The translations under genes were made by a program, and so were the position numbers. A stretch of DNA of 64,000 nt from Mycolicibacterium helvum (GTDB taxonomy: Bacteria; Actinomycetota; Actinomycetes; Mycobacteriales; Mycobacteriaceae), in assembly GCF_010731895.1 (NCBI RefSeq), contig NZ_AP022596.1, positions 6,138,001 to 6,202,000 on the forward strand. The letters are read 5' to 3'. A model generated the notes under the pieces. It made no database searches and had not been told where the DNA came from. It saw only the letters and a program-made list of their open reading frames with translations. Shown in pieces: positions 6,625-15,839 of the stretch. Position 1 is the first letter of the stretch. Every line of letters begins with the position of its first letter.

Positions 6625-7536
6625 CTAATCGCTAACCGCGGCCATCGCCGCGGCGCGAATCTCGTCGGAGTCGACCGCGGTGTACCGCTCCGTGGTCGCG
6701 ACGCTCGAATGTCCGAGCAGCACTTGCACGGCACGCAGGTTGCGGGATCCGCGGTAAGCGCGGGTGGCGAATCGGTGGCGCAGCGTGTGCGCGGTCCAGT
6801 GATCGGGCAGCGCGCCGGCCATCAGCTTGCCGACGTGCTGCGGTGTCAGGTGCCCGTCGTCGTCTCCGGGAAACAGGTAATCGCCGCCGTCCGTGACGAT
6901 GGGGTATGTCTGGCATAGCCCATCGGCAATACCCTCTGTCGGCCGTAGGGTATTCGCCGACCGGACTCCCTTCGCGATCGCCGCAGCCAGGTCGTCGCCT
7001 ATCGGCACAGTGCGCAGCTTGCCGCCCTTGCCGTGGACCAGAAGCTCAGCACCGGCCGGCCCGCGAGTGAGGTCGCGGCGGTGCACGCGCGATATCTCGG
7101 CGCGACGGAGACCCGCTTCGGCGCCAAGCCTCAGCATGAGCCCGACGCGCGGATCCGCGGCGGCGATGGCTGCGGACCACGCCGCGTCGGGGGCGGGCCG
7201 AGGCGCCGGCGCAGCCGCGCGCATCACCGGAAGCTCGGCCGCAGGGTTTGTCGGAAGGTGGCCGGTCCGGTGCGCCCACCCGAAGAACGAAGCCGCCGTG
7301 TTCCGGTGGCCGCGGCGTGTCTCGATGCTCCACGTCTTCCGTCCGAACCACGCGAGGATTCCGGCCGTCGTGACGCGCACCGGTGCACACCGGAGCCCGC
7401 GCGCCATGTAGGCCAGATGCCCGCGGCGGGTCGCGAGTGTGGCCGGCGACCGGCCCGCGCCGGCCTCAGCGCTGAGGTAAGCCGAGATTAGGTCAGCCCA
7501 CGCCGGCGGCAACGGCCGGCGTGCTGGGCCGCTCAC
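6625..7536 (-). CDS. int: Tyrosine integrase
   Basis: A 303-residue phage-type tyrosine recombinase. The N-terminal SAM-like core-binding domain covers residues about 8-105. The catalytic domain has R144 (AGLRRAEI), K173 (GKGGKLRTVPI), H250-x-x-R253 (AHTLRHRFAT), H276 (LLGHSSVATT) and Y285 (ERYTAV), so all catalytic residues are present. It integrates the element at the tRNA end near 8379-8405. The GTG start at 7536 overlaps the preceding stop (GTGA). Residues about 193-218 (NTLRPTEGI...) look like an extra insertion compared with typical mycobacterial integrases and contain a palindromic DNA element also found in the BRO gene. Confidence 0.88.
   Translation of the reverse strand: MSGPARRPLPPAWADLISAYLSAEAGAGRSPATLATRRGHLAYMARGLRCAPVRVTTAGILAWFGRKTWSIETRRGHRNTAASFFGWAHRTGHLPTNPAAELPVMRAAAPAPRPAPDAAWSAAIAAADPRVGLMLRLGAEAGLRRAEISRVHRRDLTRGPAGAELLVHGKGGKLRTVPIGDDLAAAIAKGVRSANTLRPTEGIADGLCQTYPIVTDGGDYLFPGDDDGHLTPQHVGKLMAGALPDHWTAHTLRHRFATRAYRGSRNLRAVQVLLGHSSVATTERYTAVDSDEIRAAAMAAVSD
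6928..6955. repeat. 28-bp palindromic element, copy 1 (inside int)
   Basis: Arms AATACCCT and AGGGTATT flank a 12-base centre. The 28-bp stretch matches 8123-8150 at 26 of 28 positions, in the same orientation. It is read in frame within the integrase gene as NTLRPTEGI. It is immediately followed by a second inverted repeat pairing GATGGG with CCCATC. Confidence 0.6.
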
Positions 7537-7877
7537 ATCACGCCCAGCACGATCGCGGCGACGTCGAGCGCCTGGGCGATGCCTTCGGGGTTGGCGCAAT
7601 GCCGATCCCAGTAGCCGGCACGCATCGAGCCGGCTCGGATCCGCAGCGAGCCGACGGGATCGTCGTCCGTGAGCGCGTCGTAGGCGATCGCCGCGGCGGC
7701 GAGTCGAGCGTCATCCCATACAAGACCGGCGAACGCGCCTTCGACTTGGAGGGCGCCGGTGAGGTCTTGCAGCACGGCACGTAACGCGGTGCCGCCGACG
7801 GCTTCCGCGGCTTGAACGATGAGGTCGAGCGCGGCGGATTCAGGGTCCGCCGGCGGGGTGCTGATAGTGGTCGTCAT
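7533..7877 (-). CDS. Hypothetical protein upstream of the integrase
   Basis: A 114-residue, Ala/Asp-rich, mainly helical protein. Its stop overlaps the integrase GTG start by four bases, so the two genes are probably co-translated. There is no Cys cluster, signal or membrane segment, and I recognise no domain. Position just upstream of int suggests an element housekeeping gene, such as a regulator of integration, but the sequence does not show a DNA-binding motif. Confidence 0.5.
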   Translation of the reverse strand: MTTTISTPPADPESAALDLIVQAAEAVGGTALRAVLQDLTGALQVEGAFAGLVWDDARLAAAAIAYDALTDDDPVGSLRIRAGSMRAGYWDRHCANPEGIAQALDVAAIVLGVM

Positions 7878-7957
7878 GCACCGAAGCTAACCTCACAGAT
7901 AGCGAATTGCCAAGGGCTACACGGAAAGTCGTACATATGTCGTCACCAGTGCAAATG

Positions 7958-8275
7958 TCAGATTCGGGCATATGTCGGGATCGGCGCAAATGCCGCACGG
8001 ATGGCCGGCAGTACTTCGCCGGTGATCCAGCGCCGGAACGCGACGGCTTCGGGTTTGTCCGACCGGATCACCACTTCGTACATGCCGGCTTCGTTGACGA
8101 CGGTCACGTTCGGGTTGCCGCGAATACCCTCAGTCAGCCGTAGGGTATTCACGACGGCGGCGTCGAGTCGTGCAGTGACGTTGCGCGGGTTGACGATTTC
8201 GAGCACGCGGCATAGATCGGCGAGCACGAACCAGGGTTCGCCGTCGAACATGACGACGCCGGCGAGCGTGGACAC
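7958..8275 (-). CDS. BRO-N domain antirepressor fragment
   Basis: About 105 residues of a BRO family N-terminal domain (MFDGEPWFVLADL, NPRNVTARLD, YEVVIRSDKPEAVAFRRWIT, GEVLPAIR). BRO proteins are phage DNA-binding antirepressors, usually with an additional C-terminal domain (known). Here only the BRO-N domain is present, and the first strand normally preceding the DGEPWF motif is missing or altered. GTG 8275 is the only start before ATG 8251, and neither has a clear ribosome site. The frame continues upstream through the tRNA fragment, so recombination at the attachment site may have truncated it. Possibly non-functional. Confidence 0.6.
   Translation of the reverse strand: MSTLAGVVMFDGEPWFVLADLCRVLEIVNPRNVTARLDAAVVNTLRLTEGIRGNPNVTVVNEAGMYEVVIRSDKPEAVAFRRWITGEVLPAIRAAFAPIPTYARI
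8123..8150. repeat. 28-bp palindromic element, copy 2 (inside the BRO gene)
   Basis: Arms AATACCCT/AGGGTATT extend to a 9-bp perfect inverted repeat (GAATACCCT with AGGGTATTC). It matches the integrase copy at 26 of 28 positions and in the same direction, 1195 bp away. It is read in frame as NTLRLTEGI. Confidence 0.6.
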
Positions 8276-8378
8276 CGTTTGGACACAAACTGCGCGAAAA
8301 CCAGTGCATCTGCGGTGATTTGCAGTGACGTGTTTCCGCAGATAAATGCCTTTTCGAGCCCCTGAGCTGGGGGTCTGC

Positions 8379-8405
8379 GGGGGTTCAAGTCCCCCCTCGG
8401 ACACA
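8379..8405 (+). other. Attachment site: 3' end of a tRNA gene (probably tRNA-Leu)
   Basis: GGGGG-TTCAAGT-CCCCC forms a perfect T arm, followed by CTCGGAC, which is the 3' strand of an acceptor stem, then ACA. No matching 5' half (GTCCGAG, D arm, anticodon arm) lies upstream, so only the tRNA 3' end is present. This is the usual mark left by a tyrosine integrase that targets a tRNA. The intact tRNA should be at the other, unseen end. The tRNA-Leu identity is recalled from mycobacterial tRNA-Leu ends and is tentative. Confidence 0.65.
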
Positions 8406-8528
8406 GAGTAGGCGTTATGGCTCAGGCAGGCCTGACCTAGCGTTGAAAAGCGCACCGCGAGCAAAGCTCGTCCCTCACACCCCCATATGTGAGACACGTT
8501 CGGCCCCTTGGCCTTTCCCAAAACGCAA

Positions 8529-8559
8529 CTCTGGGGCCATTTCTCCAATGGCCCCAGAG
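8529..8559. terminator. Perfect 12-bp hairpin, likely terminator of the target tRNA
   Basis: CTCTGGGGCCAT pairs perfectly with ATGGCCCCAGAG around a 7-base loop. It lies about 125 bp beyond the tRNA end, where the native terminator of the interrupted tRNA would be expected. There is no U-tract, as is common in mycobacteria. The remainder of 8406-8820 shows no gene I can support. Confidence 0.5.
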
Positions 8560-8820
8560 CATTCCGTCGCAGAACCTAACGCGACACTGATTGCGATGAC
8601 GCCATCGTGCTGACCACCTATCCGGTTCTTCCCGCCGTGATCGGGATTGGTGAGGATCTCCAGCGATCCAGCAGTGCTCATTGAATAACCCCACACCAAC
8701 GCATCCATTGGTTCGAGGGTCGCTGATCGACGCCCAAACGGCTAGTAGCGTCACGCCTGGCAACTTATGGTGCCGCACTCGTTGATCCGACCGATAATCC
8801 GGCGTAAACATCCCTGAACT

Positions 8821-8837
8821 GGCATGATCTCCATGCC
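8821..8837. promoter_or_regulatory. GGCATG inverted repeat upstream of the PGRS gene
   Basis: GGCATG-atctc-CATGCC, a perfect 6-bp inverted repeat with a 5-bp spacer, ends 29 bases before the GGAGG ribosome site of the PGRS gene. It could be an operator or a 5'-UTR hairpin. No regulator can be named. Confidence 0.3.
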
Positions 8838-8876
8838 TAGACCGTGCCGGCACCTATGACTGATCCGGAGGATTGT

Positions 8877-11800
8877 ATGTCCACAGCAACATCTCGTTTA
8901 GCCGTGGGCCGGGTGGGTGCGCTGGCCGTGGCACTGGGAATCGGTGCGGTGGTTATCGCACTGCCAGGAGCTGCGGCGGCGGATGTGGCGTCGGCGGGAT
9001 CGGGAGCCTCAGGACGCTCGCATGCGGCGGCGAGTTCATCGGGGAGCAACGGTCACAGCTCAGGGTCCACCGCGAAGTCGGGTTCCGGCGCGAAGACCTC
9101 GTCATCGAAAGCAGCGACGCCGTCGGGTAAACACTCCGCCCTGACCCGATCAGCGACGACCGTCCCGGCGTCGGTCACGGGGACCGTACGGCCGATACAG
9201 GATTTCATCGCCCTCTTCGTCGGCAATGGCACCGAATCCCACCCCAATGCGGGTTTACTGCTCGGCAACGGCTACTCATGGACCGCTCAAACCTGTAATA
9301 CAGGCACGGCCTGCAAGGGCGGCCGGGGCGGCTTGATCGGCAACGGCGGCGATGGCTATAACGGCGGTAACGGCGGCGCGGCCGGTCTAATTGGCAATGG
9401 CGGTGACGGCGGCGACGGCATCGCTACCGTGAACAACGGAAACGGCGGAAACGGCGGCAACGGCGGGGTCCTCTACGGCAACGGCGGTAATGGGGGGGCT
9501 GGCGCGTATTCCACAACCGCGAGTGTCAACGGTGGAAACGGCGGAAACGGCGGCCGTACCGGGATTTTCGGGCTTTGGAGTTCGGGCGGCACAGGTGGCG
9601 CGGGCGGAGCGGGAGGCGCCCACGCTGACGGCGGCCGTGGCGGCAACGGGGGCCACCTGGGCTTTTTGTCACTGCTATCCCACGGCGGCGATGGCGGGCA
9701 GGGCGGAGCGGGCGGCACCAAAGCCCATGGCGGCTCAGGCGGCACCGGTGGCGGCGCGGGCATCGTTGCGTGGTTCGACCGTGGCGGCGCGGGCGGCCAC
9801 GGTGGCACCAGTGGCGACGCAGGGAATGCGGGCGACGGCGGCACCGGCGGCCAAGGCGGCGTTCTGGCGGTGCTGTCGGTGGGCGGCAATGGCGGTGCGG
9901 GCGGAACCGGAACGACAGGCGCCTCCGGAGCCATCGGCACCCCGGAGAATCCAGACGGCGGTGACGGCGCCCGGGGCGGCAAAGGCGGCAATGGCGGGAT
10001 CGGTGGCGGGGTCGGTTGGCTGTCCCTGTTGAGCCTGGGCGGAGCTGGCGGAGCTGGCGGAGCTGGCGGAGCTGGCGGGACCGGCGGCACAGGCGGCACG
10101 GGTGGTGCGGGTGCTCGCGGCAGAATCGGCGAAGACGCAGGGTCCGATGGTGGTGATGGTGGTGATGGCGGCAACGGGGGTGACGGCGGCACTGGCGGGA
10201 CTGGTGGTGCGGGCGGCCGCGGGTCGCTGATCCTCGGATTCCTTGGTGGCGGCGGCACCGGCAGCACCGGCACGGGCGGCGGAGGTGGAGTCGCGGGTGC
10301 GGGCGGTGACGGCGGTGACGGCGCCGACGGCGACGCCGCCACACCCGATGGGGGCAATGGCGGAAAGGGCGGGAACACCGGCATTGCAGGAAGGTCGGCT
10401 ACCGGCGGCTCCGCGGCCGTGACGCTAGCCGCCACAGGTAATGGTGGTGACGGCGGAAATGGCTGGAATGCAACAACATCCGGTGCCAACGGCGGCAATG
10501 GCGGTTCGGGTGGCACCGGCGGCAACCGCGGTAACGGTGGTCTCGGCGGCAACGGTGGCAACGGGGCCAACGGCACCACGAGCGCCGATCCGAGCATCGC
10601 TGGCACCACCGGCGGGGCGGGCGGAAACGGTGGTGCCGGCGGTTCAGCGGGTGCCGGGGGCACCAATGGCAACGGCGGCAACGGCGGCGCCGGTGGTGCC
10701 GGTGGTGACGGCGCTAACGGCACCGACGCCCTCACCGCCGGAACCAACGGAACCGACGGCGGCCAGGGCGGCCAGGGCGGTCACGGCGGTAACGCGGGTG
10801 CAGCCGGAACCGGCAGCGGCATCGCAGCAACCCAGGGCATCGGCGGCGCCGGCGGTCACGGCGGCAACGGCGGCAACGGCGGCACCGGAGCCAACGGCAC
10901 CGACAACACCGCCAACACCGGAGTCGCCGGCGGTGACGCCGGTGACGGCGGCAACGGCGGCAACGCCGGCACCGGCGGTGCCGGTGGTACCGGATCGGTC
11001 CACGGCCTCGACGGCGCGGCCGGTAACGGTGGTCTCGGCGGCAACGGCGGCAACGGTGGTTTCGGCGGCACTGTTCTCAACGCCGGTGATGACGGCACCA
11101 CCGGCGGGGCGGGCGGAAACGGTGGTGCCGGCGGTTCAGCGGGTGCCGGGGGCACCGGTGGTGACGGCGCTAACGGCACCGACGCCCTCACCGCCGGAAC
11201 CAACGGAACCGACGGCGGCCAGGGCGGCCAGGGCGGTCACGGCGGTAACGCGGGTGCAGCCGGAACCGGCAGCGGCATCGCAGCAACCCAGGGCATCGGC
11301 GGCGCCGGCGGTCACGGCGGCACCGGCGGCAACGGCGGCACCGGAGCCAACGGCACCGACGGGGCGGTAGCCACCAACGGCGGTGACGCCGGTAATGGCG
11401 GCAACGGCGGCAACGCCGGCACCGGCGGTGCCGGTGGTACCGGATCGGTCCACGGCCTCGACGGCGCGGCCGGTAACGGTGGTCTCGGCGGCAACGGCGG
11501 CAACGGTGGTTTCGGCGGCACTGTTCTCAACGCCGGTGATGACGGCACCACCGGCGGGGCGGGCGGAAACGGTGGTGCCGGCGGTTCAGCGGGTGCCGGG
11601 GGCACCAATGGCAACGGCGGCAACGGCGGCGCCGGTGGCACCGGTGGTGACGGCGCTAACGGCACCGACGCCCTCACCGCCGGAACCAACGGAACCGACG
11701 GCGGCCAGGGCGGCCAGGGCGGTCACGGCGGTAACGCGGGTGCAGCCGGAACCGGCAGCGGCATCGCAGCAACCCAGGGCATCGGCGGCGCCGGCGGTCA

Positions 11801-14654
11801 CGGCGGCACCGGCGGCAACGGCGGCACCGGAGCCAACGGCACCGACAACACCGCCAACACCGGAGTCGCCGGCGGTGACGCCGGTAATGGCGGCAACGGC
11901 GGCAACGCCGGCACCGGCGGTGCCGGTGGTACCGGATCGGTCCACGGCCTCGACGGCGCGGCCGGTAACGGTGGTCTCGGCGGCAACGGCGGCAACGGTG
12001 GTTTCGGCGGCACTGTTCTCAACGCCGGTGATGACGGCACCACCGGCGGGGCGGGCGGAAACGGTGGTGCCGGCGGTTCAGCGGGTGCCGGGGGCACCAA
12101 TGGCAACGGCGGCAACGGCGGCGCCGGTGGCACCGGTGGTGACGGCGCTAACGGCACCGACGCCCTCACCGCCGGAACCAACGGAACCGACGGCGGCCAG
12201 GGCGGCCAGGGCGGTCACGGCGGTAACGCGGGTGCAGCCGGAACCGGCAGCGGCATCGCAGCAACCCAGGGCATCGGCGGCGCCGGCGGTCACGGCGGCA
12301 CCGGCGGCAACGGCGGCACCGGAGCCAACGGCACCGACAACACCGCCAACACCGGAGTCGCCGGCGGTGACGCCGGTAATGGCGGCAACGGCGGCAACGG
12401 CGGCACCGGCGGTGCGGGCGGCGTCGGCGATACCGACGGTGACGGCGGCACCGGCGGCAACGGCGGTGCTGCCGGCGACCCCGGCAACGGCGGTAACGGC
12501 GGTAACGGTGACTCCGTCACCATCGACGGCAGTAACGGCGGCAAGGGCGGTAACCCCGGTGCGGCCGGTCAAGGTGGCAGCGGGGGTAGCGGGGGTAGCG
12601 GCCTTGTCTCCGGTGAGAACGGCGCGGACGGCGCTACGGTGACCGGCCCGGCCGGTAACGGCGGCAAGGGCGGTGACGGTTACGACGCCGGCGCCGGCAG
12701 CGGCAAGGGCGGCGCCGGAGGTGACGGCGGCATCGGCGGTGCGATCGGCAATGGCGGTGACGGCGGTGACGGCGGTGACTCCGTCGACGACAGCGGTGGC
12801 GCCGGCGGTGACGGCGGTGCGACGGTCAATACCGGAACCGTGGCCACCTACGGCGGCAACGGTGGCAACGGTGGCAACTCCGGCATTACCGTCGGTAATG
12901 GCGGAGCGGGTGGCGATGGCGGTGCTGCCAGCAACGGGGTCGGAGGCAACGGCGGTAACGGTGGCAGCGGCAACCAGGTCGGCGGTACGGGCGGCCGCGG
13001 CGGCAACGGTGGCGATTCCACGAGCGACGGCATTATTGCTGCGGTCGGCGGCAACGGCGGTGACGGCGGCTGGTCAGAGGGGGCCACCGCCAACGGTGGC
13101 CAGGGCGGTCGTGCCGTCGTCGCCGACCCAACGTCCTCAACGACCGCCACCGGCGGCAATGGCGGAGCCGGTGGGACCGGCGGCGGCGGCGTAAAGGGCG
13201 GCACCGGCGGCGCCGGCGGCGAGGCGGAGAACTACGGCCTGGGCTCGGCCACCGGTGGCCATGGCGGAGTTGGCGGTCTCAGCACTGTCTACAGTGCCGG
13301 CGGATCAGGCGGGACCGGCGGCGCGGCGGTGGCCCATGGGGACGGTGATGCCATCGGCGGCGCTGGTGGAGCCGGCCACGTGGGTTCCGGTGACGTCTCT
13401 GGAAGCGGAGTCGGAGGAACAGGCGGTAACGGTGGAGCTGCGACCGTAAACGGCTCCGGGACCGCCATCGGCGGCGTTGGGGGCGAGGGCGGCGCCGGCT
13501 ATTACCTTCTTGGTCGCACGGGCAATGGTGGTGCCGGTGGAACAGGTGGAACCGGTCACGCCACCGGCGATGGCAACGCAATCGGCGGAACCGGCGGTGC
13601 CGGTGGAGCCAGCCCTAACGCCGGCGGCGGGGCGGGTGGCGATGGCGGTAACGCGATCGTCGACGGGGACGGCGACGCCACCGGCGGCCTCGGCGGTGAC
13701 GGCAACAACGGCTCCGCGGGCGGTGCGGGCGGAAAAGGTGGACAAGCCTCCGCCGTCGGATCCGGCGACGCCACCGGCGGTGGGGGCGGATCCGGGGGCA
13801 AGGGCTTAGCCACCACGGCTAACGGCGGCAAGGGTGGCGACGGCGGTAGCGCCACCCAACCCGGCACCGGTAATGCTTACGGAGGTAGAGGCGGTAACGG
13901 CGGTGACGGCGGTATCAGCCCTCTCGCGGGGAAGGGCGGCAACGGCGGCAACGGGGGGCAGGCCTCCATCACCAACCCGTCCTCGGCCGCCGATGCCGTC
14001 GGCGGACGCGGTGGCGATGCTGGGGCATCGCCCCATACCGCCGGTACCGGTGGAGTTGGCGGCGCCGCAGAGACTTACGGGATCAGCGGCAACGCGACCG
14101 GCGGTCAAGGCGGCGCCGGCGGCCAAGGCGCCGTCGGGGGCACTGGAGGAACCGGCGGAAGCGCCCAGGCCTACAACACCCCGGGATCGGATGCATCGGC
14201 GACCGGCGGAACCGGCGGAACGGGCGGAACCGGGGGCTACGGCCTCTTAACGGGCGGCCTGGGCGGCAACGGCGGAGTTGGCACCAGCTGGACCTCCGGC
14301 ACTGTCACCGGAGGCACCGGCGGCGACGGCGGGGCGACGACCAGCCCAACGGCAGGCACCGCAGGAACCGGCGGCAACGGCGGGGAGGCCGACGCGTACG
14401 GCACCGGTGCCGCCGTCGGCGGCTATGGCGGCAACGGCGGCAACGGAGGGGCCAACGGCGGCTATGGCGGTGACGCCAGTGACTCCATCATCTGGAATGC
14501 CAATTCGTCAGCACCTGCCTACGGCGGCAACGGCGGCAACGGCGGCAACGGGCACGTCTACCCTGGGTACGGCGGAAACCCGAGCATGGGCAACACCCTG
14601 GGTAGCGGGATTACAACCGTCGGGAACGGAGGCCAAGACGGGGTCATCGTCTGA
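8877..14654 (+). CDS. Secreted PGRS-type glycine-rich protein without a PE domain
   Basis: A 1925-residue protein starting at ATG 8877, five bases after GGAGG. Residues 1-35 are a Sec-type signal (basic n-region, long hydrophobic stretch, PGAAAA cleavage region). Residues 36-100 are a Ser/Gly/Ala linker. A short segment (about 105-140) resembles the GRPLIGNG-type junction of PE_PGRS proteins. The remainder is GGxGGxG repeats, apart from two Cys near residues 139 and 145. PGRS domains bind calcium in PE_PGRS proteins of pathogens and form glycine-rich surface sheets (known). Here a classical signal peptide replaces the PE domain. Residues about 577-1180 consist of four long near-identical repeats. 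Confidence 0.85.
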   Translation: MSTATSRLAVGRVGALAVALGIGAVVIALPGAAAADVASAGSGASGRSHAAASSSGSNGHSSGSTAKSGSGAKTSSSKAATPSGKHSALTRSATTVPASVTGTVRPIQDFIALFVGNGTESHPNAGLLLGNGYSWTAQTCNTGTACKGGRGGLIGNGGDGYNGGNGGAAGLIGNGGDGGDGIATVNNGNGGNGGNGGVLYGNGGNGGAGAYSTTASVNGGNGGNGGRTGIFGLWSSGGTGGAGGAGGAHADGGRGGNGGHLGFLSLLSHGGDGGQGGAGGTKAHGGSGGTGGGAGIVAWFDRGGAGGHGGTSGDAGNAGDGGTGGQGGVLAVLSVGGNGGAGGTGTTGASGAIGTPENPDGGDGARGGKGGNGGIGGGVGWLSLLSLGGAGGAGGAGGAGGTGGTGGTGGAGARGRIGEDAGSDGGDGGDGGNGGDGGTGGTGGAGGRGSLILGFLGGGGTGSTGTGGGGGVAGAGGDGGDGADGDAATPDGGNGGKGGNTGIAGRSATGGSAAVTLAATGNGGDGGNGWNATTSGANGGNGGSGGTGGNRGNGGLGGNGGNGANGTTSADPSIAGTTGGAGGNGGAGGSAGAGGTNGNGGNGGAGGAGGDGANGTDALTAGTNGTDGGQGGQGGHGGNAGAAGTGSGIAATQGIGGAGGHGGNGGNGGTGANGTDNTANTGVAGGDAGDGGNGGNAGTGGAGGTGSVHGLDGAAGNGGLGGNGGNGGFGGTVLNAGDDGTTGGAGGNGGAGGSAGAGGTGGDGANGTDALTAGTNGTDGGQGGQGGHGGNAGAAGTGSGIAATQGIGGAGGHGGTGGNGGTGANGTDGAVATNGGDAGNGGNGGNAGTGGAGGTGSVHGLDGAAGNGGLGGNGGNGGFGGTVLNAGDDGTTGGAGGNGGAGGSAGAGGTNGNGGNGGAGGTGGDGANGTDALTAGTNGTDGGQGGQGGHGGNAGAAGTGSGIAATQGIGGAGGHGGTGGNGGTGANGTDNTANTGVAGGDAGNGGNGGNAGTGGAGGTGSVHGLDGAAGNGGLGGNGGNGGFGGTVLNAGDDGTTGGAGGNGGAGGSAGAGGTNGNGGNGGAGGTGGDGANGTDALTAGTNGTDGGQGGQGGHGGNAGAAGTGSGIAATQGIGGAGGHGGTGGNGGTGANGTDNTANTGVAGGDAGNGGNGGNGGTGGAGGVGDTDGDGGTGGNGGAAGDPGNGGNGGNGDSVTIDGSNGGKGGNPGAAGQGGSGGSGGSGLVSGENGADGATVTGPAGNGGKGGDGYDAGAGSGKGGAGGDGGIGGAIGNGGDGGDGGDSVDDSGGAGGDGGATVNTGTVATYGGNGGNGGNSGITVGNGGAGGDGGAASNGVGGNGGNGGSGNQVGGTGGRGGNGGDSTSDGIIAAVGGNGGDGGWSEGATANGGQGGRAVVADPTSSTTATGGNGGAGGTGGGGVKGGTGGAGGEAENYGLGSATGGHGGVGGLSTVYSAGGSGGTGGAAVAHGDGDAIGGAGGAGHVGSGDVSGSGVGGTGGNGGAATVNGSGTAIGGVGGEGGAGYYLLGRTGNGGAGGTGGTGHATGDGNAIGGTGGAGGASPNAGGGAGGDGGNAIVDGDGDATGGLGGDGNNGSAGGAGGKGGQASAVGSGDATGGGGGSGGKGLATTANGGKGGDGGSATQPGTGNAYGGRGGNGGDGGISPLAGKGGNGGNGGQASITNPSSAADAVGGRGGDAGASPHTAGTGGVGGAAETYGISGNATGGQGGAGGQGAVGGTGGTGGSAQAYNTPGSDASATGGTGGTGGTGGYGLLTGGLGGNGGVGTSWTSGTVTGGTGGDGGATTSPTAGTAGTGGNGGEADAYGTGAAVGGYGGNGGNGGANGGYGGDASDSIIWNANSSAPAYGGNGGNGGNGHVYPGYGGNPSMGNTLGSGITTVGNGGQDGVIV
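10605..12415 (+). repeat. Four long tandem repeats inside the PGRS gene
   Basis: Copies begin at 10605, 11097, 11547 and 12039, giving periods of 492, 450 and 492 bp (164, 150 and 164 codons). All lengths are multiples of three. Copies carry the same landmarks ([42 protein letters not shown]) and are almost base-identical, which points to recent duplication or gene conversion. Copy 2 lacks about 14 codons, and copy 4 diverges after about 12390. Confidence 0.85.
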
Positions 14655-14727
14655 CCCAACAGCCTTCTCCGGGTTCGCAGACGGTCATCGTGCGCTGCCA
14701 GCGAGCGCGCTGCGCACGCATGATCAT

Positions 14728-14750
14728 CAATATGCCTTGAAAGCATATTG
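14728..14750. terminator. Hairpin between convergent genes
   Basis: CAATATGC pairs perfectly with GCATATTG around a 7-base loop, between the stop of the PGRS gene and the stop of the convergent TerC gene. It is AT-rich relative to its surroundings and has no U-tract. It is probably a bidirectional terminator. Confidence 0.4.
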
Positions 14751-14799
14751 CGCACCGGGCTCGACGGGTTGACGTGATACCAGGAGCATCGAACGATTA

Positions 14800-15792
14800 C
14801 TATCCGGCGCTGGCCCGGCCCCGGGTCTTGGCCAGGCTGGCCACCGTGGTCACCAGCAGCACCACGCCAATCGCGCCGATCGACATGCCTGTGGAGATCA
14901 CCGGCACCGCAACGTGTTGGCCGCCGTTGATGAACGGCAGGGTGTTCTCGTGCAGCGCGTGCAGCACCAGCTTCACACCGATGAACGCCAGGATCAGCGC
15001 CAGCCCGTAGGACAGGTACACCAACCGGTCCAGCAGCCCGCCAATCAGGAAGTACAACTGGCGCAGCCCCATCAGCGCGAAGGCGTTGGCGGTGAACACG
15101 ATGTAGGGCTGCTCGGTCAGGCCGTAGATGGCCGGAATCGAGTCCAGCGCGAACAACACGTCAGTGAACCCGATTGCGATGAGCGCCAACAACATCGGCG
15201 TGACGGCTCGTTTGCCGTCGAGTTTGGTGAGAAATTTGTCGCCGTCATAGTCGTCGGTCGTTGGGACCAGCCGGCGCACCAGGGCGATGATGCGGCTGTC
15301 GCGCTTCTCCTCGACCTCCTTCTCGTGGCCGGCCTCCTTCGCCAGTTTGACGGCGGTGAGTACCAAGAAGATTCCGAAGAGGTAAAACACCCAGCTGAAG
15401 GTGTTGATGGCCGCCGCGCCGACCGCGATGAACCCGGCCCGCATCACCAGCGCCAGCACGATGCCGATCAGCAGCAGCTTCTGCTGGAACTCCCGCGGCA
15501 CCGCGAAAGTCCCCATGATGACCGTGAAGACGAACAGGTTGTCGACGGACAGCGCCTTCTCGGTGACGTAACCGGCGAAATACTCACCGGCGAACTGGCC
15601 GCCCCATAGCCACCACACGACGAGCCCGAATACCACCGCCAGGCCGATGTACACCGACGACCAGATCGCCGATTCGCGGAACGTCGGCTCGTGCGGCACC
15701 CGCACGTGCGCGTAGAAGTCGAACACGAACAACCCGAGTATCACCGCGCACGTGATGACCCACACCAGTACCGAGACACTCATGACAGCCAT
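14800..15792 (-). CDS. TerC-family integral membrane protein
   Basis: A 330-residue protein with about eight or nine membrane segments. It has the TerC signatures FAGYVTEKALSVDNLFVF near residue 80 and ALDSIPAIYGLT near residue 205, whose acidic residues lie inside membrane helices. The middle has a charged cytoplasmic loop (KEVEEKRDSR). TerC/Alx proteins are linked to tellurite resistance and manganese export (known). Which metal is moved here is not shown. The start is either ATG 15792 or ATG 15783; neither has a strong ribosome site. The gene is divergent from the amidase gene with a gap of about 50 bp. Confidence 0.85.
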   Translation of the reverse strand: MAVMSVSVLVWVITCAVILGLFVFDFYAHVRVPHEPTFRESAIWSSVYIGLAVVFGLVVWWLWGGQFAGEYFAGYVTEKALSVDNLFVFTVIMGTFAVPREFQQKLLLIGIVLALVMRAGFIAVGAAAINTFSWVFYLFGIFLVLTAVKLAKEAGHEKEVEEKRDSRIIALVRRLVPTTDDYDGDKFLTKLDGKRAVTPMLLALIAIGFTDVLFALDSIPAIYGLTEQPYIVFTANAFALMGLRQLYFLIGGLLDRLVYLSYGLALILAFIGVKLVLHALHENTLPFINGGQHVAVPVISTGMSIGAIGVVLLVTTVASLAKTRGRASAG

Positions 15793-15839
15793 TATCTCGC
15801 TGCGACAAGACTGGCGTGCGCTGGCAAGATCTGACGCTT

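Noticed and set aside
6372..6635. Plus-strand 87-codon open frame between the PIN partner and int
   Set aside because: Arg/Trp-rich shadow composition, no ribosome site, and it is antisense to the clear HTH remnant.
8300..8405. Complete tRNA gene
   Set aside because: Only the T arm and 3' acceptor strand are present; no 5' acceptor strand, D arm or anticodon arm precedes it.
8406..8820. Short open frames in the interval between the attachment site and the PGRS gene
   Set aside because: None has a ribosome site, recognisable domain or convincing composition.
10605..12415. CRISPR-like regular repeats
   Set aside because: Units are about 450-492 bp, in frame and coding; there are no short repeats with unique spacers.
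9473..13867. Long proline-rich open frames on the minus strand opposite the PGRS gene
   Set aside because: They are shadows of the GGN-repeat codons (GGC/GGT read as GCC/ACC or CCG), follow the same repeats, and have no ribosome sites.
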